Below are positions 1 through 8,958 of a stretch of 64,000 nucleotides of DNA, one piece after another (the first letter of the stretch is position 1; each line of letters opens with the position of its first letter). Under the pieces are notes generated by a model, which saw nothing but the letters and a program-made list of their open reading frames with translations, was not told where the DNA came from and did not search any database. The stretch comes from JAGVSR01 sp963786675 (GTDB lineage Bacteria > Pseudomonadota > Alphaproteobacteria > Rhizobiales > Hyphomicrobiaceae): the NCBI GenBank assembly GCA_963786675.1, contig CAWAZY010000004.1, positions 372,001 through 436,000 of the forward strand, read 5' to 3'. The translations under genes were made by a program, and so were the position numbers.

Positions 1-932
1 GCGGGCAGCTGGACGGCGCGCGCACGCGCGTTTTTCGACAGCGTGACAGCCAGCATCTCAAGCAGGATGCGATAGACGTTGTTCTCGGGCTGCGGCTCCG
101 TCAATCCCAGCGAATTGACCTGCACGCCATAGCGGAACAGCCGGTTCTTCGGCTCCGTCACGCCGTAGCGTTCAACCGTGATTTCGTTCCATAGCTCCGT
201 GAAGGCGCGCATCTTGCACATCTCGGTAACGAAGCGCATGCCCGCATTGACGAAGAACGATACGCGCCCGACGACGTTGCCGAACTCGGCGGCCGGGACT
301 TCACCCGATGCCTTCACGGTGTCGAGCACGGCGAGCGCCGTGGCCAGCGCGAAGGCCAGTTCCTGTACCGGCGTCGCACCGGCCTCCTGCAGATGGTAGG
401 AACAGACGTTGGTCGGGTTCCACTTGACCACTTCCTTTGTCGAAAAGACGATCGTGTCCTTGATCAGCCGCATCGACGGTTCGGGCGGAAATACATAGGT
501 CCCGCGCGACAGGTATTCCTTGATGATGTCGTTCTGAATGGTGCCCGTGAGCTTGTTGCGTGGCGCCCCGGTCTCGTCCGCGAACGCAACGTATAGCGAC
601 AGGAGCCAAGCCGCCGTCGCGTTGATCGTCATGGATGTGTTCATCTGGTCGAGCGGGATGCCGTCGAGCAGGGTGCGCATGTCGCCCAAGTGCGAGACCG
701 GCACGCCGACCTTGCCGACTTCGCCCCGCGCCAGTTCATGGTCGCTGTCGTAGCCGGTCTGGGTCGGCAAATCGAACGCGATGGAGAGGCCCGTCTGCCC
801 CTTGGACAGGTTCTTCTTGTAGAGCGCATTCGACTTGGCCGCAGTCGAGTGACCGGCATAGGTCCGGAACAGCCAGGGCTTATCCCGCTGCCGCTCTGAA
901 GCCGCTGCCTTGGTCTCGTGCTTGTCCGCCAT
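1..932 (-). CDS. ecm: Ethylmalonyl-CoA mutase, N-terminal part (cut by window edge)
   Basis: The first 310 residues of an adenosylcobalamin-dependent acyl-CoA mutase of the MeaA/Ecm type, which converts ethylmalonyl-CoA to methylsuccinyl-CoA in the ethylmalonyl-CoA pathway. The visible part holds the substrate-binding barrel of the mutase family, with KPWLFRTYAG near the start, GLSIAFDLPTQTGYDSDH, and GTIQNDIIKEY. The C-terminal B12 domain (expected DxHxxG) lies beyond the left edge; the family is about 660 residues. The ATG at 932 gives the usual short leader. The choice of Ecm over methylmalonyl-CoA mutase rests on sequence memory plus ccr and mcd next door, so the substrate is partly inferred from context. 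Confidence 0.9.
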   Translation of the reverse strand, partial: MADKHETKAAASERQRDKPWLFRTYAGHSTAAKSNALYKKNLSKGQTGLSIAFDLPTQTGYDSDHELARGEVGKVGVPVSHLGDMRTLLDGIPLDQMNTSMTINATAAWLLSLYVAFADETGAPRNKLTGTIQNDIIKEYLSRGTYVFPPEPSMRLIKDTIVFSTKEVVKWNPTNVCSYHLQEAGATPVQELAFALATALAVLDTVKASGEVPAAEFGNVVGRVSFFVNAGMRFVTEMCKMRAFTELWNEITVERYGVTEPKNRLFRYGVQVNSLGLTEPQPENNVYRILLEMLAVTLSKNARARAVQLP

Positions 933-1151
933 TGTCTTGTCCCTGGGCCCAGTGTCCGCGATGCGCTGTCATTTAAACTAAACGACCGCCGTGGCAACGC
1001 AAACCGCCCCTCCCGTCGCAGGCTGGCAGGGTCCGACCGCGGGCGGACCTGCGCGCAGGCCGTGCCGGAAGAGGACCGCCTCATTCGGGGATTGGGGGCA
1101 GACGTGACCGGGACCGTGCCGGGGGCCTCAGATGGCCGTGTGAATAGCGGC

Positions 1152-1499
1152 TCAAGACTGGAGGTCGGACCGCTGGCTTTTCACATTCGGCCGGAAAATG
1201 TCGCCCACGGCCTGAAGGAAGCGGTAAAGGCAGAGGGTTGCCAGGAATCCGGCCGATATCCCCACAACGGCGAGTACCATGACGTCGGTATCGTAGGCGT
1301 TGGTGATGCTGACGGCCAGCTGCCGGGCGGTCAAATAGGCCACGAGCCCACCCAGGGCCATGCCCGGAATGAATAGGGCCGTGATCAATTTGCTGTCCAC
1401 GGCGACGTGAATGAGCACGCAGGCGCCGACCAGCATGACGATCAGGACCGCCGTGGCGAAATTGTCTACCTGCAGAAGGTCATGGAACAGATCGGCCAT
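1152..1499 (-). CDS. Small membrane protein between ecm and ccr
   Basis: A 115-residue protein I do not recognise. It has about three hydrophobic helices (roughly residues 14-34, 38-60 and 72-95) and a hydrophilic C-terminal tail, so it is probably an inner-membrane protein. It is transcribed away from ccr and toward ecm, with about 220 bases between its stop and the ecm start. An AAGG about nine bases upstream of the ATG could serve as ribosome site. Its position inside the ethylmalonyl-CoA genes is the only functional hint. Confidence 0.6.
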   Translation of the reverse strand: MADLFHDLLQVDNFATAVLIVMLVGACVLIHVAVDSKLITALFIPGMALGGLVAYLTARQLAVSITNAYDTDVMVLAVVGISAGFLATLCLYRFLQAVGDIFRPNVKSQRSDLQS

Positions 1500-1746
1500 G
1501 GGGTCGCGCCTTGCCTGTTTCCGGGGTCCAAAATGCAGACCACGCCAGTTCCAAATGGAAATAGGACAATACGCCCCTAGCGTTAACAGGCCGTTGATGG
1601 AGGACGACCGCTGAACGAAGCCCCCTTTATTGCGCCGCGAAAAAATGCTTGAAACACTCCCGTCATAAAAAAACTGGCAGGCGGGCTGGTTTCGAAAGAA
1701 GCAGGTCCGTTAGGGGATCGACGACGGTTCAGGGAGATTCGGGAGC

Positions 1747-3075
1747 ATGTCGAGCCAAAATACCGCCACGAAAGGCCCGTCCGAGGGCGGCGTGGGGGCG
1801 CCGGCCATCGTAGCCGCGACAAAAGATCTGTATGAAATCGGGGAGATTCCGCCGCTCGGCCATGTCCCGAAGAACATGTACGCCTGGGCCATCCGGGCCG
1901 AACGTCACGGCGATCCGGATAAGGCCATGCAGGTCGAAGTTCTGCCGACCTGGGAACTCGATAGCCACGACGTGCTCGTTTTGGTGATGGCTGCCGGCGT
2001 CAACTACAACGGCGTGTGGGCCTCTCTCGGCGTACCGATCTCGCCCATCAACGATGTTCACAAGCAACCCTACCATATCGCCGGCTCGGATGCTTCGGGC
2101 ATCGTTTGGGCCGTCGGTTCGAAGGTCAAGCGCTGGAAAGTGGGCGACGAAGTGGTCATCCACTGCAACCAGGATGACGGCGACGACGAGGAGTGCAACG
2201 GCGGCGACCCGATGTTCTCCCCCTCGCAGCGCATCTGGGGCTATGAGACTCCGGACGGCTCGTTCGCGCAGTTCTGCCGCGTTCAGGACCGCCAGCTTCT
2301 GGAGCGCCCCAAGCATCTGACTTGGGAAGAGAGCGCCTGCTACACACTGACGCTCGCCACCGCCTATCGCATGCTCTTCGGCCACCGGCCCCATGTCCTG
2401 CGGCCGGGCCACAACGTGCTGGTCTGGGGTGCATCGGGGGGCCTGGGCTCGTTTGCCGTGCAGCTCTGCGCTACGTCCGGTGCCAACGCCATCGGCATCG
2501 TGTCGGAAGACGACAAGCGTGACTTCGTCATGCAGCTCGGCGCCAAGGGCGTCATCAACCGCAAGAACTTCAACTGCTGGGGTCAACTGCCGAAAGTCGG
2601 TTCGCCCGAATACAATACCTGGCTTAAGGAGATGCGCGGCTTCGGCAAGGCCATCTGGGACATTACGGGCAAGGGTGTGAACGTCGACTGCGTCTTCGAG
2701 CACCCCGGCGAATCGACAATCCCGGTCTCGGTCCAGGTCGTGAAGCGCGGCGGCATGGTCGTCATCTGTGCCGGCACCACGGGCTACAACCTGACCATGG
2801 ACGCCCGGTACCTGTGGATGCATCAGAAGCGGGTCCAGGGCTCGCACTTCGCCAACCTTGCCCAGGCCGCGCAGGCCAACAAACTGGTCGTCGAACGGCG
2901 CATCGATCCGTGCATGTCGGAAGTCTTCTCGTGGGCTCAGATCCCCAAGGCCCACATGCGCATGATGCGCAACGAGCATAAGCCGGGCAACATGGCGGTG
3001 CTCGTCTCCGCGCCGACCACGGGGCTGAGGACGATCGAGGATGTGATCGAGGCGGGCCCCAACAGGGCAGCATGA
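1747..3075 (+). CDS. ccr: Crotonyl-CoA carboxylase/reductase
   Basis: A 442-residue protein of the zinc-less medium-chain dehydrogenase/reductase family. It catalyses NADPH-dependent reductive carboxylation of crotonyl-CoA to (2S)-ethylmalonyl-CoA, the signature step of the ethylmalonyl-CoA pathway. The N-terminal extension (PPLGHVPKNMYAWAIR), a GroES-like region, and the nucleotide-binding motif WGASGGLGSFAVQL near residue 225 match the Ccr family, as does the length (about 430-450). A GGGAG lies directly before the ATG at 1747. It is divergent from the small membrane protein and is followed by a terminator hairpin. Confidence 0.95.
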   Translation: MSSQNTATKGPSEGGVGAPAIVAATKDLYEIGEIPPLGHVPKNMYAWAIRAERHGDPDKAMQVEVLPTWELDSHDVLVLVMAAGVNYNGVWASLGVPISPINDVHKQPYHIAGSDASGIVWAVGSKVKRWKVGDEVVIHCNQDDGDDEECNGGDPMFSPSQRIWGYETPDGSFAQFCRVQDRQLLERPKHLTWEESACYTLTLATAYRMLFGHRPHVLRPGHNVLVWGASGGLGSFAVQLCATSGANAIGIVSEDDKRDFVMQLGAKGVINRKNFNCWGQLPKVGSPEYNTWLKEMRGFGKAIWDITGKGVNVDCVFEHPGESTIPVSVQVVKRGGMVVICAGTTGYNLTMDARYLWMHQKRVQGSHFANLAQAAQANKLVVERRIDPCMSEVFSWAQIPKAHMRMMRNEHKPGNMAVLVSAPTTGLRTIEDVIEAGPNRAA

Positions 3076-3145
3076 TTTGGGCGGCCGGTGCTGACCAGCG
3101 TGGGCAGCGCAGGATCACGCCCCATCGCATCAGTCTGAAATGAGC

Positions 3146-3175
3146 AAAGGCGGGGTCGATAGCCCCGCCTTTCGC
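3146..3175 (+). terminator. Hairpin terminator after ccr
   Basis: A perfect 10-bp stem (3146-3155 with 3163-3172, AAAGGCGGGG and its complement) with a 7-base loop, about 70 bases after the ccr stop. The following T-tract is weak. The A/T ends of the stem would also allow function for the convergent membrane-protein gene. Confidence 0.6.
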
Positions 3176-3230
3176 TTGTCCAGGTTTTGCGTGACGCCGA
3201 GGGCTACCCGCCTTATGGCGGCGTCCGAGA

Positions 3231-4103
3231 TCAATGAGCGGGCTTGCCGGGACGGCCATTGCCGTTGCCGTTGCCCAGCTTCTTCAGCTCCATGATCCCC
3301 CGGTTCACCTCAGCCCCCAGGATGATAATGATGGCTGTGAACTGGAAGAAGATGAGCGCGATCATCAACTGCGAAAGACCGGCGTAGAAGCGCGTGTAGT
3401 CGCTCAGATCGAGGTAATACGAGTAGAGAGCGGCGATGGTGATCCACAGCACCACTGAGACGAGTATCCCAGGCCAGACATCGGCGACACGCCGCTTGCC
3501 GGCAGCCAGCCAAAGATGGAATGCGAACAGCTGCGTGGCCAGACCGAACACCGCCAGCGCATAGCGCTTCACTGTATCGACCCAAGTGGAATCCAAAATG
3601 CTCTTGGCCCAATCGGGCTCGAACTCCGCGATCTGGGCCGCGATCGCTGGACCGAACACCACGCCCCAGGTGAGGAACAGCATGGAGGCCGCGCTGACAA
3701 ACACAAACAACATGCTGATCAGCAAGCAGACCGGATAGGACCGCGTCTCCTGTACACGATAGGCGCCGTTCAAGGCCGCGCGCATCGTTTCGATGGCGCT
3801 CGTGGCAAAGAACAGCGCGAGAAAACCGTAGGCTGTCAGCAAGTCGATACGGCTCGACCCCATGATGGATTCCACCTGCGGCACCAGTGCCTGGGCCACA
3901 GCCTGGGGCAGGATTGCAAACAGCTGCTCCACGGCCTGAGCGGCCAGTTCGCGCCCGCCGAAGACACCCGAAAGCGCACCGAGAAAAATGCAGAAGGGGA
4001 ACAGGGAGACGACGAACGAAAACGCGACGGCGCCCGCCAGCGCAAAGCCCGAGTGCTCGTAGAGCCGGTATATGGCGCCCAGGAGGGCTTTATAGCGTTT
4101 CAT
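3231..4103 (-). CDS. YihY/BrkB-family inner-membrane protein
   Basis: A 290-residue polytopic membrane protein of the YihY/UPF0761 (formerly 'ribonuclease BN') family. Typical features are the AGAVAFSFVVSLFPF helix near residue 22, IETMRAALNGAYRV near 105, and six predicted membrane helices in all. A Gly-Asn-rich tail ends the protein. The molecular role of the family is not settled; the old RNase BN assignment is incorrect. It is convergent with ccr, sharing the hairpin region between them. Confidence 0.85.
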   Translation of the reverse strand: MKRYKALLGAIYRLYEHSGFALAGAVAFSFVVSLFPFCIFLGALSGVFGGRELAAQAVEQLFAILPQAVAQALVPQVESIMGSSRIDLLTAYGFLALFFATSAIETMRAALNGAYRVQETRSYPVCLLISMLFVFVSAASMLFLTWGVVFGPAIAAQIAEFEPDWAKSILDSTWVDTVKRYALAVFGLATQLFAFHLWLAAGKRRVADVWPGILVSVVLWITIAALYSYYLDLSDYTRFYAGLSQLMIALIFFQFTAIIIILGAEVNRGIMELKKLGNGNGNGRPGKPAH

Positions 4104-4562
4104 GGCAGGTCAGGCGATCAGGTCTGGCGAAGGCATCTCGAAGTGGGGTTTGCCGCGATTGCAGCACTAGGGCAAGCTAACCGCCGCAATCGGCTGGGTC
4201 CATGGCGGATGGGCCACGCCTACGCGAGAAACACCATCGTATCCTCTTGGCAAATTGGCGCGATTTGCCGCCGGGTCCATCCGATTTGGCGCAGACTTGG
4301 TGGCTCAGGCCCCCGCTGCCAGGTCCCCGGGTCCGGCTCCGCGCGCCGAGCACGAACCAGCCCATCCCGGGCAGGACCGTGGTCCCCACGATCCAGAACC
4401 CGCCCGGGGCCGTACTTCTGCGGTTAGTTCAGAAGCCTGCCCGCGCCCGCATGTCGCGTGCGGGGTTGATTGCCACCCCCGGCTGGGCCGATAAGTTGCA
4501 CTGCGAAATTTGACCGTCCCGGCTGAACGGGCCGGCAAGGCATGACTTGGAGGACGACACGA
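4104..4562. other. Intergenic region upstream of mcd, no gene recognised
   Basis: 459 bases between the divergent YihY-family gene and mcd. A short minus-strand frame around 4180-4410 contains one hydrophobic stretch (FWIVGTTVLPGMGWFVLG) but has no convincing start and no recognisable homology, so I do not call it. The mcd promoter must lie here. I see no riboswitch-like structure. Confidence 0.4.
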
Positions 4563-6242
4563 ATGACCATCGCTGAGCGCAAAGCGAATCCGGCCCTTCT
4601 GAATGCGGGGGCGGACGCTCTCATCGCGCGCACCGCCGAGGTGGTCTCCGCAGCCGACCGGATCCTGGCGTTGGCCAAGTCCGGAGTGCGCGCCCGCATC
4701 CAGGCCGCAGGTGGGGTCGATGCCGCCCAGCACGCGGCCCACGGCCTTGCCTGGCTCGCGACCACCGTCGAAGCGCTGCGCCAGATGAACGTCTGGGCGG
4801 CAACGCTTCAAACGGAAGGCAAGTTCGGCGAGTTCGAGCAGTTGCTGCTCGCCGTCGCGTTTGCCGAGTATGGCGCACAGATCGCTGGCGGCATTCCCAT
4901 GAGCCAGGTCGAGATCATCCGTCCTGACGCCCTTGGCGTGCCGCGCGCGGATGTACGCAAGTTCGAAGATGCAATCGCGGATGTGGTGGAAGCGGGCGGA
5001 GCTGAAACCGTCAAGGCCCGACTTGCCAACCTGATCGAGGAGATGCAGGGGGCGACCACCTACGGTCATACTGGCCTTGATGAAACGCATGCCGAAATCC
5101 AGGAACAGATGAAGTCGTTCTCGGATGCGGAAGTCGTGCCGCATGCCCACGAATGGCACCTGAAGAACGCCTACATCCCGCTGGAGGTCTATCAGCACCT
5201 CGCCGAGCTCGGCGTCTTCTCCATCTCGCTGCCTGAGGAATTCGGCGGCATGGGCCTCGGCAAGCTCGCCATGTGCGTCGTGTCCGAAGAACTGTCGCGC
5301 GGCTACATCGGCGTTGGTTCGCTCGGCACCCGCGCCGAGATCGCCGGTGAACTCATCCTGCATAACGGCACGCCCGAGCAGAAGGCCAAGTACCTGCCGA
5401 AAATCGCGGCTGGCGAAATCCTCCCCACCGCCGTTTTCACCGAGCCCAACACGGGATCGGATCTGGCGTCCTTGAAGACGCGCGCCGTGAAGGAGGGCGA
5501 CGTCTACAAGATCACCGGCCAGAAGACCTGGATCACGCACCCCGTGCGCGCCGACGTGATGACGGTTCTGGCGCGCACCAACCCGGACGAGAAGGGCTAC
5601 AAGGGCCTGTCCATGTTCCTGGCCGAAAAGCCGCGCGGGTCGGACGACAATCCCTTCCCCGCCAAGGGTATGACGGGCGGCGAAATCGAAGTACTCGGCT
5701 ACCGCGGCATGAAGGAATACGACATCTCCTTCGACGCTTTCGAGGTTCCAGCAGCCAATCTTCTCGGCGGTGTCGAGGGCCAGGGCTTCAAGCAGTTGAT
5801 GAACACCTTCGAAGGCGCCCGCATCCAGACCGCCGCGCGTGCCGTCGGTGTCGCGCAATGCGCCATGGATCTCGCCTTGAAGTACGCCTTGGATCGCCAG
5901 CAGTTCGGCAAGCCGATCTACCAGTTCCCGCGCGTGGCCAACAAGGTCGTCATGATGGCGGTCGAAACCATGATTGCCCGGCAGTTGTCCTACTTTGCTG
6001 CGCGTGAAAAGGATCAGGGACGTCGCTGCGACCTGGAAGCCGGCATGGCCAAGCTGCTTGGTGCGCGCGTCGCCTGGGCCAACGCGGATAACGCACTGCA
6101 GATCCACGGCGGCAACGGTTTCGCGCTCGAGTACCCTGTGAGCCGCGTTCTGTGCGATGCGCGCATTCTCAACATCTTCGAGGGTGCGGCAGAAATTCAG
6201 GCGCAGGTCATCGCACGCCGCCTGCTTGAAGGCGCCAACTGA
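4563..6242 (+). CDS. mcd: (2S)-Methylsuccinyl-CoA dehydrogenase
   Basis: A 559-residue acyl-CoA dehydrogenase with an extra N-terminal helical domain of about 150 residues, the layout of methylsuccinyl-CoA dehydrogenase. That enzyme oxidises methylsuccinyl-CoA to mesaconyl-CoA after Ecm in the ethylmalonyl-CoA pathway. FAD-dependent family motifs are visible: AVFTEPNTGSDL, KTWITHP, and QIHGGNGFALEYP near the C-terminus. An in-frame ATG exists at 4542, but GGAGG at 4549-4553 sits nine bases before the ATG at 4563, so I use the latter. A strong terminator follows, suggesting a single-gene unit. Confidence 0.93.
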   Translation: MTIAERKANPALLNAGADALIARTAEVVSAADRILALAKSGVRARIQAAGGVDAAQHAAHGLAWLATTVEALRQMNVWAATLQTEGKFGEFEQLLLAVAFAEYGAQIAGGIPMSQVEIIRPDALGVPRADVRKFEDAIADVVEAGGAETVKARLANLIEEMQGATTYGHTGLDETHAEIQEQMKSFSDAEVVPHAHEWHLKNAYIPLEVYQHLAELGVFSISLPEEFGGMGLGKLAMCVVSEELSRGYIGVGSLGTRAEIAGELILHNGTPEQKAKYLPKIAAGEILPTAVFTEPNTGSDLASLKTRAVKEGDVYKITGQKTWITHPVRADVMTVLARTNPDEKGYKGLSMFLAEKPRGSDDNPFPAKGMTGGEIEVLGYRGMKEYDISFDAFEVPAANLLGGVEGQGFKQLMNTFEGARIQTAARAVGVAQCAMDLALKYALDRQQFGKPIYQFPRVANKVVMMAVETMIARQLSYFAAREKDQGRRCDLEAGMAKLLGARVAWANADNALQIHGGNGFALEYPVSRVLCDARILNIFEGAAEIQAQVIARRLLEGAN

Positions 6243-6554
6243 TCGGCGCCAAACACGCGATCTCTAAGATCAACATCATGCGGCGCTGTCGACATCGACG
6301 GCGCCGCGTTTTCTTTTTTGGGCGCGACCCCAGGTCCTGGGCATCAACAAGTTGCATCAGCTATGCCCTGATTTCATCGGACTGTGAGGGGAATTGACGG
6401 CGCAGCGACGGAACTTCGCGTGCCGGCCGTTGTTTGACTTGTGATCGTCGCGCGCGCACCAGCGCGGGACGGCTCCAGTGTTGAGGCGCAAGCGGCCCCA
6501 AGATCGCGCGTCAGCGGCGCTGAGGAAACAAAGATCATGAGCTAGGAGTACGCC
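6243..6554. other. Intergenic region mcd to small basic protein
   Basis: 312 bases. It contains the mcd terminator and presumably the promoter for the gene at 6555. A GGAAC at 6410 is followed by CGTT after only 13 bases, which is too short for an EcfG promoter. Nothing else is recognised. Confidence 0.4.
6280..6319 (+). terminator. Rho-independent terminator after mcd
   Basis: Stem GCGGCGC (6280-6286) pairs with GCGCCGC (6301-6307), extended inside by GTCG/CGAC. It is followed directly by a T-rich run (6309-6319), 38 bases after the mcd stop. Confidence 0.85.
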
Positions 6555-6869
6555 GTGAAGAAAACATCCATCGCCCTCTCCGTCCTATTGCTCGGCGGCC
6601 TGATGAGCGCACCTGCAAGCGCGGCGCCGCTGAATGGTGGGGCTGGCATAAAGTCAGCCCTCGAACTGAGCGCCGTCGATGAGGTCCGGCATCGCAAGGG
6701 CCACTACAATAAGCGCAAGTGGAATCGGAACCGGTCCTATCGCAAGGGCTTCCGCTCTGGCCGGCGCTACAATCGTGCGCCGTCCGGTTGGCGCCGCTAT
6801 CATGCCCGCCCCTACGGTTGGCGGACACGCGGTTGCATCGTGGTTGGTCCCGTGTGGTTCTGCCCGTAA
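6555..6869 (+). CDS. Small secreted basic Arg/Tyr-rich protein
   Basis: A 104-residue protein with a clear signal peptide (MKKTSIALSVLLLGG... ending ASA, about residues 1-24). The mature part is strongly basic and rich in Arg, Tyr, Gly and Trp, and ends in VGPVWFCP with two cysteines (in RGC and WFCP). It starts with GTG, supported by AGGAG at 6544-6548. Such short exported basic proteins are common in Hyphomicrobiales but their function is unknown. A terminator follows at 6913, so it is probably monocistronic. Confidence 0.75.
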   Translation: MKKTSIALSVLLLGGLMSAPASAAPLNGGAGIKSALELSAVDEVRHRKGHYNKRKWNRNRSYRKGFRSGRRYNRAPSGWRRYHARPYGWRTRGCIVVGPVWFCP

Positions 6870-6912
6870 CGGCAGTTCGACACAGCCGACATTGACGGTT
6901 CTATCGAATGAG

Positions 6913-6944
6913 GACGGTGGCCTAGCGGCCGCCGTCTTTTTTTC
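6913..6944 (+). terminator. Rho-independent terminator
   Basis: Stem GACGGTGGCC (6913-6922) pairs with GGCCGCCGTC (6927-6936) with one G-U pair and a 4-base loop, then seven T's. It terminates the small basic protein gene. Confidence 0.85.
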
Positions 6945-7115
6945 GATCCCGGCCGATACACGGCATGCGACACGTTGTGCATGTTGGCTATGAAATGCAC
7001 AGGGCCTCAATAACTCGCCACACTCCCAGTCCAGTAACGCGGCATGGAAACCATCCCGGTCCAACGGGCTGCGGGACTTATTGCTCCCGGGGAACATGAA
7101 TGGAGACGCGCCGAC

Positions 7116-7949
7116 ATGCTGCATAAATCGCTTCGCACGACGATACTGTCGGCCATCGCGGCCACCGTCGTACTTGTGGGTGCTGTTCCGGGCGCGCATG
7201 CAGCAGCCTCGTGCGGCAAGTCGGCCGATGGGTTCGGGCCATGGCTCTCAGATTTTCGCGGCAAGGCCCGCGCCGCTGGCATCAGCGAGGCAACACTCGA
7301 TCGCGCACTGGCCGGCGTGTCGTACGACCGCAACGTCATCCGCCGCGACCGCTCGCAGAAGTCATTCAAACTCAGCTTCGAGCAGTTCTACGCGCGCCGC
7401 GTCGGGCCCGGCCTGCTCAAGTCCGCGCGCGCCAAGATGCGCAACCACGCCGGACTGCTCGCCAAGATCGAACAACGCTACGGCGTGCCTAAGGAAATCC
7501 TGGTGTCCATCTGGGGACTGGAAACAAATTTCGGCCGCGACGGCTCAGGCAAATATTCGATCATCCGCTCGATTGCGACGCTGGCCTACGATTGCCGGCG
7601 CACAGAGTTCTTCAAGGGGCATTTGATGGCCGCCCTGCGCATCGTACAGAAGGGCGACATGACGCCGGCGCAGTTGCGCGGCGGATGGGCGGGCGAAATC
7701 GGCCAGGTTCAGTTTCTGCCCGGCTCCTATGACACGTACGCCGTCGACTTCGATGGTGACGGGCGCCGGGATCTCGTCCGTTCGGTCCCCGACCTGCTTG
7801 CCTCCACCGCCAATTTCCTCAAGGGGCATGGATGGCAGCGCGGAGCGCCGTGGGGACCTGGCACGGCGAACTACGCGGTCATCAAGGATTGGAACCGTGC
7901 CGAGGTCTACGCCCGGACAATCGCTGTGATGGCCAGCCGGCTTCAGTAG
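7116..7949 (+). CDS. Lytic murein transglycosylase, MltB type (SLT_2)
   Basis: A 277-residue exported peptidoglycan-cleaving enzyme. The ATG at 7116, preceded by GGAG at 7102-7105, starts a proper signal peptide (MLHKSLRTTILSAIAATVVL... ending AHA); an upstream ATG at 7044 would add an unlikely hydrophilic leader. The catalytic region has SIWGLETNFG (catalytic Glu), LAYDCRR and GGWAGEIGQVQFLP, all typical of the MltB/SLT_2 family. Unlike the paralogue at 15636-17078 it lacks a peptidoglycan-binding domain. Confidence 0.9.
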   Translation: MLHKSLRTTILSAIAATVVLVGAVPGAHAAASCGKSADGFGPWLSDFRGKARAAGISEATLDRALAGVSYDRNVIRRDRSQKSFKLSFEQFYARRVGPGLLKSARAKMRNHAGLLAKIEQRYGVPKEILVSIWGLETNFGRDGSGKYSIIRSIATLAYDCRRTEFFKGHLMAALRIVQKGDMTPAQLRGGWAGEIGQVQFLPGSYDTYAVDFDGDGRRDLVRSVPDLLASTANFLKGHGWQRGAPWGPGTANYAVIKDWNRAEVYARTIAVMASRLQ

Positions 7950-8010
7950 CGGCCACGGCGCGGCGACCGCGGGCTTGTTATCTCGGGCTGTCGATGCCAA
8001 GACCGTTGGC

Positions 8011-8958
8011 ATGACCTCGCCCCATGACTCCCAGTCCGCGCAGCGCGTGATCTCGCTCATCGCCAGCGCCACCGAAATCCTGCACGCACTTGGATGCGGA
8101 CATTGGCAGGTCGCGCGCTCGCACGAGTGCGACTATCCCCCATCGGTCCTCGATCTGCCGCAACTGACGCGTGCCAAGTTCAAGGTCCACGGGGCCACGA
8201 GCGCCGAAATCGACCGCTCGGTTAAGGGCCTGCTCGAGCAGGGCCTCGCCGTCTACGAGGTCGATGCCGATCAGTTGCGCGGCCTGCAGCCGGATATCAT
8301 CCTCACGCAGGATCAGTGCGAAGTTTGCGCGGTCTCGCTCGCCGATGTTGAGCGTGCGCTTTGCGACTGGACCGGCGGCAGCGCGGAGATTCTGTCGCTC
8401 CGGCCCCATACCCTCAGCGATGTGTATGCCGACATCCGCAAGGTCGCGGCGACCCTCGGCATCGCGGAGACCGGGGAGGCCCTGGTCGCCGGCATGGCCA
8501 ATGTGATCGCCGACGTGACACGTGCGACCGCCGGCCGGCCGCGGCCGAAGCTTGCGTTCGTCGAGTGGATCGAGCCGCCCATGTCGGGCGGACATTGGAT
8601 GCCTGAACTCATCACGGCCGCGGGCGGTATCAGCCCATTCGGGGTGACCGGGGAAAATTCACCCTGGATCACTTGGGACGAGGTGGCCGCAGCGGATCCG
8701 GATGTAATCCTGGTGGCGCCCTGCGGTTATGAAATCTCCACGTCCCTCGCCGAATTGCGAACGCTGAGCGGGCATCCCGTCTGGTCACACCTGCGTGCGG
8801 TGCGCGCCGGTCAGGTTTTCGTGGCCGACGGCAATGCGTTCTTTAATCGGCCCGGTCCACGGCTGGCGGAAAGCGCGCAGATTCTAGGCGAAATCCTGCA
8901 CCCGGACGTCTGCGGCTTCAGCCACCGGGGAACGGCCTTCATTCCCTGGTCGGCCTAG
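8011..8958 (+). CDS. BtuF-like cobalamin-binding protein without signal peptide
   Basis: A 315-residue protein with the two-lobe fold of class III periplasmic binding proteins (BtuF/FeuA type): RVISLIASATEILHALGCG at the start, DQCEVCAVS in the middle, and a second lobe with PDVILVAPCGYE. No signal peptide or lipobox is seen from either the ATG at 8011 or the earlier in-frame ATG at 7975, so it appears cytosolic. Members of this soluble group are annotated as cobalamin-binding proteins; the ligand is inferred. No BtuC/BtuD genes are adjacent. Its TAG stop (8956-8958) overlaps the stop of the convergent small gene. Confidence 0.75.
   Translation: MTSPHDSQSAQRVISLIASATEILHALGCGHWQVARSHECDYPPSVLDLPQLTRAKFKVHGATSAEIDRSVKGLLEQGLAVYEVDADQLRGLQPDIILTQDQCEVCAVSLADVERALCDWTGGSAEILSLRPHTLSDVYADIRKVAATLGIAETGEALVAGMANVIADVTRATAGRPRPKLAFVEWIEPPMSGGHWMPELITAAGGISPFGVTGENSPWITWDEVAAADPDVILVAPCGYEISTSLAELRTLSGHPVWSHLRAVRAGQVFVADGNAFFNRPGPRLAESAQILGEILHPDVCGFSHRGTAFIPWSA

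Noticed and set aside
933..1151. Possible cobalamin riboswitch upstream of ecm
   Set aside because: No B12-box-like motif or characteristic stem could be seen in the leader.
1729..2979. A 416-codon minus-strand frame opposite ccr
   Set aside because: Shadow frame; composition is His/Asp/Val-rich as expected from the antisense of ccr.
4177..4389. Short minus-strand frame with one hydrophobic stretch
   Set aside because: No plausible start signal or homology; kept only as part of the intergenic description.
4305..6107. A 600-codon minus-strand frame opposite mcd
   Set aside because: Shadow of mcd codon bias; no motif, and mcd is certain.
6410..6431. GGAAC ... CGTT upstream of the small basic protein
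   Set aside because: Spacer is 13 bases; EcfG promoters need about 16-17.
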